A stretch of 64,000 bases of DNA from a virus. Shown here piece by piece: positions 42,925 through 49,131 of the stretch. The stretch spans positions 1-64,000 of the IMG/VR virus record IMGVR_UViG_3300048839_000196. One strand, given 5' to 3'. The translations under genes and the position numbers were made by a program. A model generated the notes under the pieces. That model had not been told where the DNA came from. It saw only the letters and a list, made by a program, of their open reading frames with translations, and did no database searches. Each line of letters opens with the position of its first letter. The stretch's first letter is position 1.

Positions 42925-43146
42925 TTACTGCGCGTATCGCTCCATCTCTTTGTGGATTACTGCACTTGGGTATTCATACACGGCATGCTGGTATTCAAGG
43001 CTAGCCAGCAAGTCTTCGTATGACTTTTCATCCTCGATGACCGCTCGCGGCAATTCGTCGTGGTCAATGACCACGACTCGTGAGGATTCGGAGGTAATCA
43101 CATTCTGTACAATTCCTCCCTCTACAATAATGATTATGGTATTCAT
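42925..43146 (-). CDS. Hypothetical protein (73 aa)
   Basis: Starts with a beta-alpha pattern (MNTIIIIVEGGIVQNVITSE, VVVIDHDELP), a start common to many small phage accessory proteins. Helical C-terminus. The A-rich leader CAAAAACAAAACCAC precedes the ATG. Function unknown. Confidence 0.55.
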   Translation of the reverse strand: MNTIIIIVEGGIVQNVITSESSRVVVIDHDELPRAVIEDEKSYEDLLASLEYQHAVYEYPSAVIHKEMERYAQ

Positions 43147-43165
43147 GTGGTTTTGTTTTTACAAT

Positions 43166-43411
43166 TCAAAACTTTGGCATTGGCCGGAAGGCCATGTCGA
43201 TGAAAACGATCTGTATATCCCATCCAGTTTTTTGTTTCGTGTATTCCAGCATTCTTTCTGGTATCTGAATGTTTTTATTGCATTGGGCCGTGTCATTGAA
43301 GAAAATTGCCTGCTTCTCATCTCCATCCTTACAGAGCCAGTACACTTCTCGAACTACAACCCAGCCTTGCTTGGGGTTGGTAACGTCAATGGTATTATAT
43401 CCTTTATTCAT
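43166..43411 (-). CDS. Hypothetical protein (81 aa)
   Basis: Starts MNKGYNTIDVTNPKQGWVVV; contains FNDTAQCNKNIQIPERMLEY and a hydrophobic C-terminal strand (DIQIVFIDMAF). No motif recognised. Member of the same accessory operon. Confidence 0.5.
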   Translation of the reverse strand: MNKGYNTIDVTNPKQGWVVVREVYWLCKDGDEKQAIFFNDTAQCNKNIQIPERMLEYTKQKTGWDIQIVFIDMAFRPMPKF

Positions 43412-43457
43412 GGTCTATTGGATTCACGGGGCCAGCCGAAAGGCCGCCCTGATTTGG

Positions 43458-44171
43458 TTAATTCATTACTGCTGCGTAAACGCGCTGATTGACTTCCTCG
43501 TACGTCTTAGCTGAGCGCAGCCGACCTGCTGGGCGTTTCATGCCCGGAGCTTTGAACCCGCCATTGAGGATGCGCTCTTGAAGTACATTGAGCACGGTCC
43601 AGCGGTCCATGCCCTCATCTTCAGGGCGTGCCCTTTCGAGAAGGATTCGGGCCTGCTCAGGCGTGAAGGCTTTCTTCCAGCGGGCGGCGCTGGCTTTCAT
43701 AGCCAGATTAATGGCCTGTTCCTCAGTGATCTCTTCGGCCTGCGCTTTCTCGATCTTTTGGCGCAGCTCTTGGATTTTCTCAACCATTAATTTGGTGGAT
43801 TCGATGGCGATTGACGCCTCATCACCTATGTGACGGACGGTGTACGCGCCAAATTCCTGATCTACGATGGTCATTCCGTTACTGCAAACCAGCCGGAAGA
43901 TACCGACCTGAACTGAGAACTTGGAGTTCCCGTTGTAAGAGTTCCGGATGACGATTTCGGGGTACAGAATTTCCCCTTTTGTGTTTGGAACGGCCTTGTC
44001 AAGGCGCATACGCACTATGTGGACGCCGCCTTTCTTACTAAGCCCCATTTGTTGCCGGAATTGCCAGCCGATAGTCGTCAAGTGCCCGACGAGGGCGTTT
44101 GTGCTTATGGTCCGGTAGAGTTTGGAGCGGCCAATTGGCCTTTCGTCGTAAGGTTGGAATTGATTTTGCAT
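43458..44171 (-). CDS. DUF932-like phage/plasmid protein (237 aa)
   Basis: The segment KFSVQVGIFRLVCSNGMTIV is the diagnostic core of DUF932-type proteins (G-x-x-RLVCSNG). Before it stands PEIVIRNSYNGNSKFS, the equally typical E-x-x-I/V-x-N-S-x-DG/NG. Helical, charged C-terminal half with an AEEITEEQAINLAMKAS stretch. Proteins of this type are abundant in phages and plasmids; biochemical function is not established. First gene after the promoter at 44193-44223. Confidence 0.75.
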   Translation of the reverse strand: MQNQFQPYDERPIGRSKLYRTISTNALVGHLTTIGWQFRQQMGLSKKGGVHIVRMRLDKAVPNTKGEILYPEIVIRNSYNGNSKFSVQVGIFRLVCSNGMTIVDQEFGAYTVRHIGDEASIAIESTKLMVEKIQELRQKIEKAQAEEITEEQAINLAMKASAARWKKAFTPEQARILLERARPEDEGMDRWTVLNVLQERILNGGFKAPGMKRPAGRLRSAKTYEEVNQRVYAAVMN

Positions 44172-44192
44172 GGTGGTTTGATTTTGTTTTTA

Positions 44193-44223
44193 CAAAGGTA
44201 TTAAACTTTATCTGAATTGTCAA
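44193..44223 (-). promoter_or_regulatory. Bacteroidota-type promoter for the 40-44 kb accessory operon
   Basis: Minus strand: TTG (44223-44221), 20 bp, TACCTTTG (44200-44193), about 22 bases from the ATG at 44171. Confidence 0.78.
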
Positions 44224-44272
44224 GTGTTTTGTGATATTTTTTTTTGAAATTTAATTTATCTATGTTAAATTT

Positions 44273-44408
44273 TAGCCCGGCAGGTGGGATTCAAACCCAC
44301 AACCCAGCCTTATTTTGCGCCGCTAAGCGCAACTTCTAGCCGGTTTTTTAGAGCAGCTTGGCCTTCGCCACTCATCATCGCGTCTGCGCAGTTTCCGCCA
44401 CTGCCGGG
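44273..44408 (-). ncRNA. Expanded tRNA-like RNA 1 (136 nt)
   Basis: On the minus strand the ends form a perfect acceptor-like stem, CCCGGCAG with CTGCCGGG (8 bp). A tRNA-Leu-like D region (TGGCGGAAACTGCGCAGACGC) follows the 5' strand, and a T-arm (GTGGG-TTTGAAT-CCCAC) directly precedes the 3' strand. Between them lie about 75 bases, far more than a tRNA needs, including hairpins AGCTG/CGGCT and TTGCGC/GCGCAA. The 3' end reads G-CTA instead of CCA. No normal anticodon arm can be drawn, so it is either a degenerate or intron-bearing class II tRNA or a distinct tRNA-mimicking RNA. Confidence 0.55.
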
Positions 44409-44414
44409 TATTTC

Positions 44415-44642
44415 TTACATCCAGCCCTGATCTACGATCTTAGGTTTGTTGTCTATGATTCGCCATACTTCCCGCCATTCGCCCCATTGGCCGCGGCGCT
44501 TGCGGAAAATCACCGCCTCGCTGTTTGCAGATGCGTCAATCATTCGCCGCACTGCCTTTAAAGCAGCCTTGTAATTTTTAAAGCATTCCCATACATGCGA
44601 TCCTTTATCTTCGATCCAAATAGTTGGCCCGTTATGTTTCAT
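44415..44642 (-). CDS. Hypothetical protein (75 aa)
   Basis: Begins MKHNGPTIWIEDKGSHVWEC and is basic in the middle (RKRRGQWGEWREVWRIID). Its stop lies seven bases before the tRNA-like RNA. Start overlaps the upstream stop by four bases. No family recognised. Confidence 0.5.
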   Translation of the reverse strand: MKHNGPTIWIEDKGSHVWECFKNYKAALKAVRRMIDASANSEAVIFRKRRGQWGEWREVWRIIDNKPKIVDQGWM

Positions 44643-44959
44643 GGTAAGTTGTTTTTGATTTTTGTCCTGTAATTTTTGCGGTCAAACTCAGTGGCCACAT
44701 AAGCAGCTATGCACTGCGTCCTGAACTCCTGATCATTTTTCTTGGCCAAGTTTTGAAGTAAATGCTTGCTCCTGATAGCCAGAAAACCACTTCCAGTTGC
44801 ATTTGAGCAAAGCCTAACTAGCGCTAGGTTAATAATAAACCTCATTCGCTTAGGCAGGATGGGTACTTTTTCAAATAAGGAGCTGTAACGATCCATAGCG
44901 CAGGCGGTAGGGGTTTTTGAACGCGTTGGTGTATTACGGTCTGGTTTTTTGTTATACAT
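44639..44959 (-). CDS. Hypothetical protein (106 aa)
   Basis: Basic, helical protein (PILPKRMRFIINLALVRLCS, RSKHLLQNLAKK) with two Cys in the second half. No motif recognised. Overlaps the gene at 44415 by ATGA and lies 12 bases downstream of the gene at 44972. Confidence 0.5.
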   Translation of the reverse strand: MYNKKPDRNTPTRSKTPTACAMDRYSSLFEKVPILPKRMRFIINLALVRLCSNATGSGFLAIRSKHLLQNLAKKNDQEFRTQCIAAYVATEFDRKNYRTKIKNNLP

Positions 44960-44971
44960 GGCAGGTTCTTT

Positions 44972-45235
44972 TTAAAGTCCATAATAATTTAAAGCATTCT
45001 CCAGCGTTCCTTTTGTTCCGGGCTGTAATTCCGACCTTGCTGGAATGTAGTTTCTGTAGTAATCGCGTGTTGGTTTGTCTGGCAGCCAGCAAGCGCCAGA
45101 CGTCAGGGCGACCATAGCTGCACGGCCCATTGATCCTTCAAATTTCCAGATTTCGCCGCTGTTAATAAGGCTTTGCATTTGGTCGTTTCCGGCTGCCTTT
45201 TGAGCCTTAATAAGCGCTTTAGTTGGGTTTTTCAT
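44972..45235 (-). CDS. Hypothetical protein (87 aa)
   Basis: N-terminal helix (MKNPTKALIKAQKAAGNDQM) followed by a mixed region (GRAAMVALTSGACWLPDKPT). Charged and soluble. No recognisable family. Part of the unit read from the promoter at 46278. Confidence 0.5.
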   Translation of the reverse strand: MKNPTKALIKAQKAAGNDQMQSLINSGEIWKFEGSMGRAAMVALTSGACWLPDKPTRDYYRNYIPARSELQPGTKGTLENALNYYGL

Positions 45236-45246
45236 GTTAGTAACCT

Positions 45247-45798
45247 TTACTTGCTGTGAATAAATATCCTGTCTAATGGATTTCTGTTTTGAACTCTTTT
45301 AATGTGTTCAAACATCCAGTCTGAAGGAGGGGCCGCGCATTCGTTCGCCACTAACAGCTTTAGCATGTCGTCGGCTGCCTTATTAAGCGCGTAGTCTTTA
45401 AAATCCATCTCCAAATCTTTGCATACACGCGCAAACTTTCCATAAATCTTATTTATTTTTGGCCCGCAATTTTCACGGGCAAATCTCCATTGGGATTGAC
45501 TAGTCTTGCGATTATTTTTTACCCATGCTACAATATTTTCAAATTCGTTTTTTGCGTCAGGCTCATTGTCAAGCCACATAAAGAATTGATCTATAATATA
45601 GTAAGGTTGACCAGTATAGTTGAAGGCATTGCATATCCTTATTTCCCTTTCGGGGTAAAAGTACGCATTCCAACTGCCATTCTTTAGGTTTTGCTTATGA
45701 AATTCGCACAACCCTTCGCGAAGGGTTAAACAATCGCCGTAATTTCCAATAAAGATAGCCGTATTATTTGACAGCACAAAATAAATATCTTCTTTCAT
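45247..45798 (-). CDS. Hypothetical protein (183 aa)
   Basis: Start placed at ATG 45798 (MKEDIYFVLSNNTAIFIGNY); codons upstream to 45828 would overlap the tRNA-like RNA. Aromatic-rich, mixed fold (WNAYFYPEREIRICNAFNYT) with four Cys. No family recognised. Confidence 0.55.
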   Translation of the reverse strand: MKEDIYFVLSNNTAIFIGNYGDCLTLREGLCEFHKQNLKNGSWNAYFYPEREIRICNAFNYTGQPYYIIDQFFMWLDNEPDAKNEFENIVAWVKNNRKTSQSQWRFARENCGPKINKIYGKFARVCKDLEMDFKDYALNKAADDMLKLLVANECAAPPSDWMFEHIKRVQNRNPLDRIFIHSK

Positions 45799-45818
45799 GG
45801 ATTTTGTTTTTAATGCTT

Positions 45819-45947
45819 TAGCCCCCACCGGACGGCTCGAACGTCCTAAGTTTTTCCCGCAAGACTTACTTTATCTGATACGCTTCCAACGCTTTCCTCC
45901 GAAAGCCTCGCAGTACTCAACTATCTTGCCCTGTTGCAATGGTGGGG
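45819..45947 (-). ncRNA. Expanded tRNA-like RNA 2 (129 nt)
   Basis: Minus strand: acceptor-like stem CCCCACC/GGTGGGG (7 bp, perfect), a D-like hairpin TTGC-AACAGG-GCAA right after the 5' strand, and a canonical T-arm GGACG-TTCGAGC-CGTCC just before the 3' strand. The middle contains GATA/TATC enclosing a GCTTTC/GAAAGC hairpin, then a variable-arm-like hairpin TAAGT...ACTTA. As in RNA 1 the 3' end is G followed by CTAAA. It fills the gap between two genes without overlapping either (45798 and 45960). Confidence 0.55.
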
Positions 45948-45959
45948 TAAGGGATGGTA

Positions 45960-46256
45960 TTATTTAACGTCTGTCAAGCTTCCATCCCACTTTTGGCCGT
46001 TCAGATACAATTTACCGCGTTTTTGCCATACCGAAACGCCGGGGATGCCATTCAGGCGGTCTCTAGTTGTTACAGTATTCCAGTATGCCGTTGTTACTGT
46101 CAGAGTCCTTTCAGGATCATTGTAACGATATGCAATTTCATTCCCATGTAACTTGAGGATTGTTACGTTTGGCAGTACTTCCACAGAAGTATTGGAAGAC
46201 CGGAATTTTTTGCCGTTCATAAAAGCGTCAATTGCTTGTCTTGTTACTTTTCTCAT
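45960..46256 (-). CDS. Conserved small phage protein (98 aa)
   Basis: The order SSNTSVEVLPNVTILKLHGN followed by TTAYWNTVTTRDRLNGIPGV and YLNGQKWDG belongs to a small-protein family repeatedly found in accessory regions of phages (LHGN-x-I, TTRDRLN, W-x-x-G). Function unknown. It has its own promoter at 46278-46308. Confidence 0.7.
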   Translation of the reverse strand: MRKVTRQAIDAFMNGKKFRSSNTSVEVLPNVTILKLHGNEIAYRYNDPERTLTVTTAYWNTVTTRDRLNGIPGVSVWQKRGKLYLNGQKWDGSLTDVK

Positions 46257-46277
46257 TTTAGTTGCTTTTTGATGGTA

Positions 46278-46308
46278 TAAAGATACGAAAATTTATCTAA
46301 CTTGTCAA
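46278..46308 (-). promoter_or_regulatory. Bacteroidota-type promoter (variant -7)
   Basis: Minus strand: TTG (46308-46306), 20 bp, TATCTTTA (46285-46278). The last base of the -7 element differs from the usual G. The upstream TTG overlaps the end of the inverted repeat at 46307-46343. Confidence 0.65.
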
Positions 46309-46343
46309 TAGGTAGGGTGAAAAAATTTTCACCCTACCTATTT
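46307..46343. terminator. Perfect 17-bp inverted repeat, terminator or operator
   Basis: AATAGGTAGGGTGAAAA and TTTTCACCCTACCTATT around an AA(T) centre. T-rich sequence follows it only on the plus strand; on the minus strand the next bases are the promoter TTGACAAG. It is therefore a doubtful terminator for the minus-strand gene ending at 46351 and could instead control the promoter it touches. Confidence 0.6.
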
Positions 46344-46350
46344 TTTTGCT

Positions 46351-46632
46351 TCAAATTACAATATATTCCTTTCCGGCAAATTTCACAAATCGGATTGTAT
46401 TTAAGTCTATGCGAATGAATCCGCCTTTGTTTACGTCAAAGGCTGTAAGGTAGTCAAGCGCAATTTTCCGGCGAATTTCGGCGCTTTGCACGCCTTTGAC
46501 GCCTTTTTTAACGCCTTTTCGGATTGTCGCACAGCGTATTTCGCCGTCTTTTTTGGTGAAAATTACACGCGCAAACTTCCCATTGGTTTGATTCAACAAG
46601 TTAACCGCACCTGCTTTGCTTATCGTTTTCAT
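46351..46632 (-). CDS. Conserved small phage protein (93 aa)
   Basis: FARVIFTKKDGEIRCATIRK followed by GVKKGVKGV and a FDVNKGGFIRIDLNTIRFVK tail forms a small SH3-like beta pattern seen in many phage accessory regions (G-x-x-F-x-V-x-F-x-K-x-DG...R-x-GV-KG). Function unknown. Immediately follows the 249-residue gene. Confidence 0.7.
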   Translation of the reverse strand: MKTISKAGAVNLLNQTNGKFARVIFTKKDGEIRCATIRKGVKKGVKGVQSAEIRRKIALDYLTAFDVNKGGFIRIDLNTIRFVKFAGKEYIVI

Positions 46633-46643
46633 TGTTTTGATTT

Positions 46644-47393
46644 TTAGTGCTCAATGATGAAAATATTTTTACGTTTGTCGTTTTCCTTGCGCCCATTACA
46701 TAGGCCACAATCTTCACAGGTTGTTTTATAACCGCTTTCTTTTGATGCGGGGCAATTAATAATGCCATTCCCTTTTTCCGGCGCTGTTTTTGTAGCCTGA
46801 AAACATCTCCAGCCCATAGCAGACGCCAAAAAAGTTTCTGAAATGTTATTTGTACTCGCCATAAAATACGATAGGTAAGGCTGAGCAAGGTCTGTTTTCC
46901 ATTGGTGTGTATAACCTGTCCAATTTTTGGCATTTTTAGTCAGTGCTTCAACCCAAACAACAGGTAAAATAATAGACTCGCCATACACACCAAATCGCAT
47001 ATACTTATCTTTGACATCATTAATAATGCCGCTTTCCGGCAGTTCTGGCAGTTCTGGTAGTTGTTCAAAAGTAGGGTAATTTTTTTTGACGTCATTTAAG
47101 ACGTTCAAAAATGATAAGAATGAGTGAAATTTGTGCGTATAACAACCTCCGCCATTACCGGACGAAAAAGGACAATCAAAGCAAACATCTTTGTCAGCGC
47201 TGAAAAACGCCTTTAGGGGTTGCTTTTGGTCTTTTTTTTCAGCTTGTTCAAATTGACCTTTGGAAAATGAGTATTGTTGAACAATTGGCGTTTTTGAGGA
47301 TGTTATTTTATCGTTACTGGATGGCGCAACTTTAAAAATTATTATTGCGCCGTCCTTGCGATATGCGAAAATTTTCTTTTTAGCTGTTTTCAT
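46644..47393 (-). CDS. Cys-rich phage protein, DUF7227-like (249 aa)
   Basis: Two cysteine clusters, CFDCPFSSGNGGGCYTHKF and, near the end, NCPASKESGYKTTCEDCGLC, surround a conserved core RFGVYGESIILPVVW...WTGYTHQWK...YFMASTNN. This combination is well known from phages and plasmids and looks like two zinc sites around an alpha/beta domain; no biochemical role is established. Starts 24 bases after the promoter at 47417. Confidence 0.72.
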   Translation of the reverse strand: MKTAKKKIFAYRKDGAIIIFKVAPSSNDKITSSKTPIVQQYSFSKGQFEQAEKKDQKQPLKAFFSADKDVCFDCPFSSGNGGGCYTHKFHSFLSFLNVLNDVKKNYPTFEQLPELPELPESGIINDVKDKYMRFGVYGESIILPVVWVEALTKNAKNWTGYTHQWKTDLAQPYLSYFMASTNNISETFLASAMGWRCFQATKTAPEKGNGIINCPASKESGYKTTCEDCGLCNGRKENDKRKNIFIIEH

Positions 47394-47416
47394 CTCTTGT
47401 TTTGTTTTTGATGAAA

Positions 47417-47447
47417 CAAAGGTAAAACAATTTACCTAATTTGTCAA
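47417..47447 (-). promoter_or_regulatory. Bacteroidota-type promoter
   Basis: Minus strand: TTG (47447-47445), 20 bp, TACCTTTG (47424-47417). Drives the 249- and 93-residue genes. Confidence 0.78.
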
Positions 47448-47452
47448 GTGTT

Positions 47453-47486
47453 GACCGCAAATATTTTTTATTTATTTTTTGCGGTC
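47453..47486. other. Inverted repeat overlapping a stop codon
   Basis: GACCGCAAA and TTTGCGGTC form 9-bp arms around a 16-base AT-only loop. It covers the stop of the gene at 47468 and ends just upstream of the next promoter. Lacking a T-tract on the minus strand, it is a weak terminator at best. Confidence 0.45.
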
Positions 47487-47692
47487 CTTTTCCGCCTGAA
47501 ATAAACTAAAGTAAATTTCAGGCTTTCCACTGCTCTATCAGGAGTATCACCATGACCATACATATTTGGAAATTCACCGCCTAATAATAAGGCGTAATAC
47601 AACCCCGTAAAAACATTATAGCTTAAATGGTATCTGATAGAGTGACTGCCGTTTTTGTCCGTCCACTGATGGATAAAAATATTATTTTCCAT
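47468..47692 (-). CDS. Hypothetical protein (74 aa)
   Basis: MENNIFIHQWTDKNGSHSIR start, beta-rich, with a helical end (RAVESLKFTLVYFRRKR) where GDTPDRAVESLK recalls the helix of small HicB-like folds. No HicA partner is visible. Has its own promoter (47719). Confidence 0.55.
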   Translation of the reverse strand: MENNIFIHQWTDKNGSHSIRYHLSYNVFTGLYYALLLGGEFPNMYGHGDTPDRAVESLKFTLVYFRRKRTAKNK

Positions 47693-47707
47693 TACTTTCC
47701 TTTTTTT

Positions 47708-47783
47708 ATTGAATACTGCAAAGCTATTTGTTTATTTGATACGGCACAAGTAATTAGGTAAATTTATTTTTGTTGGTGGTGTA
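47708..47783. repeat. 76-bp promoter repeat, copy A
   Basis: Matches 48439-48514 at 69 of 76 positions. Contains a complete minus-strand promoter (47719-47749) and an AT-rich upstream part ending ATTTTTGTTGGTGGTGTA. The two copies lie 731 bp apart upstream of different small genes. Confidence 0.85.
47719..47749 (-). promoter_or_regulatory. Bacteroidota-type promoter in repeat copy A
   Basis: Minus strand: TTG (47749-47747), 20 bp, TAGCTTTG (47726-47719), 27 bases upstream of the ATG at 47692. Confidence 0.78.
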
Positions 47784-47858
47784 TTTTACTGGTTATTAGT
47801 TGTTTGTTATTGCGTGTATATACATTGATTGTTGTTGCGGGAATATAGTAAAAAAAAA

Positions 47859-47885
47859 TGCCGTAACTTTTAATAAGACACGGCA
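47859..47885 (-). terminator. Intrinsic terminator after gene 47911
   Basis: On the minus strand TGCCGT and ACGGCA pair around a 15-base loop and are followed by nine T residues. Lies 26 bases after the stop at 47911. Confidence 0.75.
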
Positions 47886-47910
47886 ATTTTTAGCGGATAT
47901 TCTCAGCGAG

Positions 47911-48138
47911 TTATTTTAACATCTGTTTTAACTCGCTTTTTATCCGTTTTGCAGTTTCGCCTTTCCATGTTTGTGCGTTGGCAAGAAAGTACAAAACAAT
48001 ACTTTTGCCGGAGTCTTCGTAAAAATTGTCAGTGATTTTTTGGAGGGATTGCATTGCATCCAAATAAGGTACCGCCCCGAAATAGGGTTTTTCCCAATCG
48101 GCTTTAATTTCGCGCGCAATTTCGTTTAACGTTCTCAT
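47911..48138 (-). CDS. Hypothetical protein (75 aa)
   Basis: Helical protein (MRTLNEIAREIKADWEKPYF, YLDAMQSLQKITDNFYEDSG, AKRIKSELKQML). The pattern I-A-x-E-I-x-x-DW...YLxAM is found in many small phage proteins of unknown function. The A-rich leader AAAAACTAAAACA precedes the ATG. Confidence 0.65.
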   Translation of the reverse strand: MRTLNEIAREIKADWEKPYFGAVPYLDAMQSLQKITDNFYEDSGKSIVLYFLANAQTWKGETAKRIKSELKQMLK

Positions 48139-48159
48139 TGTTTTAGTTTTTGTTAGTTG

Positions 48160-48420
48160 TTAAATATCCAAAGTGTAAAACGTGGTATATTTTCCCGCTT
48201 CGCCGTTACAATTGTAAAACTCAAACGAGTTAACAATTTGATCGAATGGCGTGAAATAGTGGTTATCTACCTCAGCGCCAATACTCCACGGTCCGAATGG
48301 CTTAAAATTTACGGGGCAAAGATGGATTTTTGTACCGCTGTTATATAGTTTCTTTGCAGTAGGTTTAGATACTTGTTTCCAATATCTGCCTGCACTGTCT
48401 TTGAACCTTAAATTTCTCAT
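48160..48420 (-). CDS. Hypothetical protein (86 aa)
   Basis: MRNLRFKDSAGRYWKQVSKP then a KKLYNSGTKIHLCPVNF stretch, a small beta-rich protein in which a DxxGRYWKQ-x-SKxxAKKLYxxG pattern resembles other phage accessory proteins. First gene of the unit controlled by promoter 48450 and the operator array at 48535. Confidence 0.65.
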   Translation of the reverse strand: MRNLRFKDSAGRYWKQVSKPTAKKLYNSGTKIHLCPVNFKPFGPWSIGAEVDNHYFTPFDQIVNSFEFYNCNGEAGKYTTFYTLDI

Positions 48421-48438
48421 TGTTTTGGCTGTTTTGTT

Positions 48439-48514
48439 ATTGAATACTGCAAAGCTATGTATTTATTTAATACGGAGCAAGTAATTGGATAAATTTATTT
48501 TTGTTGGTGGTGTA
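48439..48514. repeat. 76-bp promoter repeat, copy B
   Basis: Partner of 47708-47783 (seven differences, none in the promoter boxes). Only this copy has an operator array directly upstream. Confidence 0.85.
48450..48480 (-). promoter_or_regulatory. Bacteroidota-type promoter in repeat copy B
   Basis: Minus strand: TTG (48480-48478), 20 bp, TAGCTTTG (48457-48450), about 30 bases upstream of the ATG at 48420. Confidence 0.78.
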
Positions 48515-48534
48515 ATGCTTTTGTTTATTGGTAT

Positions 48535-48590
48535 AACTAAACTTTCGTTGCTGTGACTAAAGGTTTAGTTGTGTAACTAAAGTTTTAGTT
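48535..48590. promoter_or_regulatory. Tandem palindromic operator array (three sites, 20-bp period)
   Basis: Three sites of the form AACTAAA-NN-TTTAGTT: 48535-48549 (AACTAAACTTTCGTT, degenerate right half), 48555-48570 (one mismatch) and 48575-48590 (perfect 7-bp arms). Starts are exactly 20 bp apart, so proteins would sit nearly on one face of the helix. The array lies 55 bp upstream of the minus-strand promoter 48450-48480. Confidence 0.7.
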
Positions 48591-48941
48591 ATACTCCATA
48601 GGTGCACCCTACCATAAGTATTTTTAATTCCTACTAAAAAGATAGGAATATCTTTTTTTATTACCTTTATATAACTTCTCCACAAAGTTAGTCTATGTAC
48701 AAACCAATGAACACGCGCAAAAAGAACTGTTTAACTGAATTGTATTGCAGTGGAGTATATTTTTCTCATCGTCGCAAGGCCAAAAAACGGAAATTTGTAG
48801 GTGTGCCCGGACGAGAATCCGCAAAGCCCAACGCGAGCGACACCCGCCCGATCCATAGATCCGCTCCCACTCCCCATTCGATGTAACCCCTGCAAGAATC
48901 TTCAAAAATCTCCCCAACAAAATTCTTCGCCAAAAACAAAA
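48591..48941. other. Non-coding control stretch with GC-rich core
   Basis: No convincing gene. An AT-rich part with a TTCTCCACA (one change from a DnaA box) at about 48674 is followed by a GC-rich core (about 48790-48900) that can fold locally (GATCCATAGATC, GCGAGCG/CACCCGC). Frames in this core on both strands exceed 60 codons but have unnatural composition. It might hold a structured RNA or replication signals; neither is demonstrated. Confidence 0.35.
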
Positions 48942-48974
48942 GCGGCGCCGTCACATCCCTGTAACAAGCGCCGC
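48942..48974 (-). terminator. Strong intrinsic terminator of the 49-51 kb operon
   Basis: On the minus strand GCGGCGC pairs with GCGCCGC, continued inward by GTTAC/GTGAC, around a short loop and followed by TTTTGTTTTT. It ends the transcription unit that starts at 51437. Confidence 0.85.
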
Positions 48975-48999
48975 CCTAACGACCAACCTAAATTCCAAC

Positions 49000-49131
49000 C
49001 TAATTACCAGCTATCCTCCACCGAGTCGGCGGATCATACTCGTGATCTACGATTATCTGCGGTGGCCGTGCTGACATCCAGATCTTGAGCATGAGGGTGT
49101 AGCACACCACTGCAAATAAAAATGAGATCAT
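49000..49131 (-). CDS. Small membrane protein (43 aa)
   Basis: ATG at 49131 overlaps the upstream stop as ATGA. One hydrophobic segment (MISFLFAVVCYTLMLKIWM) is followed by a polar tail with DPPTRWR. Last gene of its operon, 26 bases before a strong terminator. Function unknown. Confidence 0.6.
   Translation of the reverse strand: MISFLFAVVCYTLMLKIWMSARPPQIIVDHEYDPPTRWRIAGN

Noticed and set aside
44358-44561. Plus-strand ORF crossing the first tRNA-like RNA
   Set aside because: Overlaps a minus-strand gene and the RNA, and lacks a start signal.
48695-48886. Plus-strand 63-codon ORF in the control region
   Set aside because: Composition is unnatural, competing frames of similar size exist on the other strand, and no promoter precedes it; kept only as part of the non-coding description.
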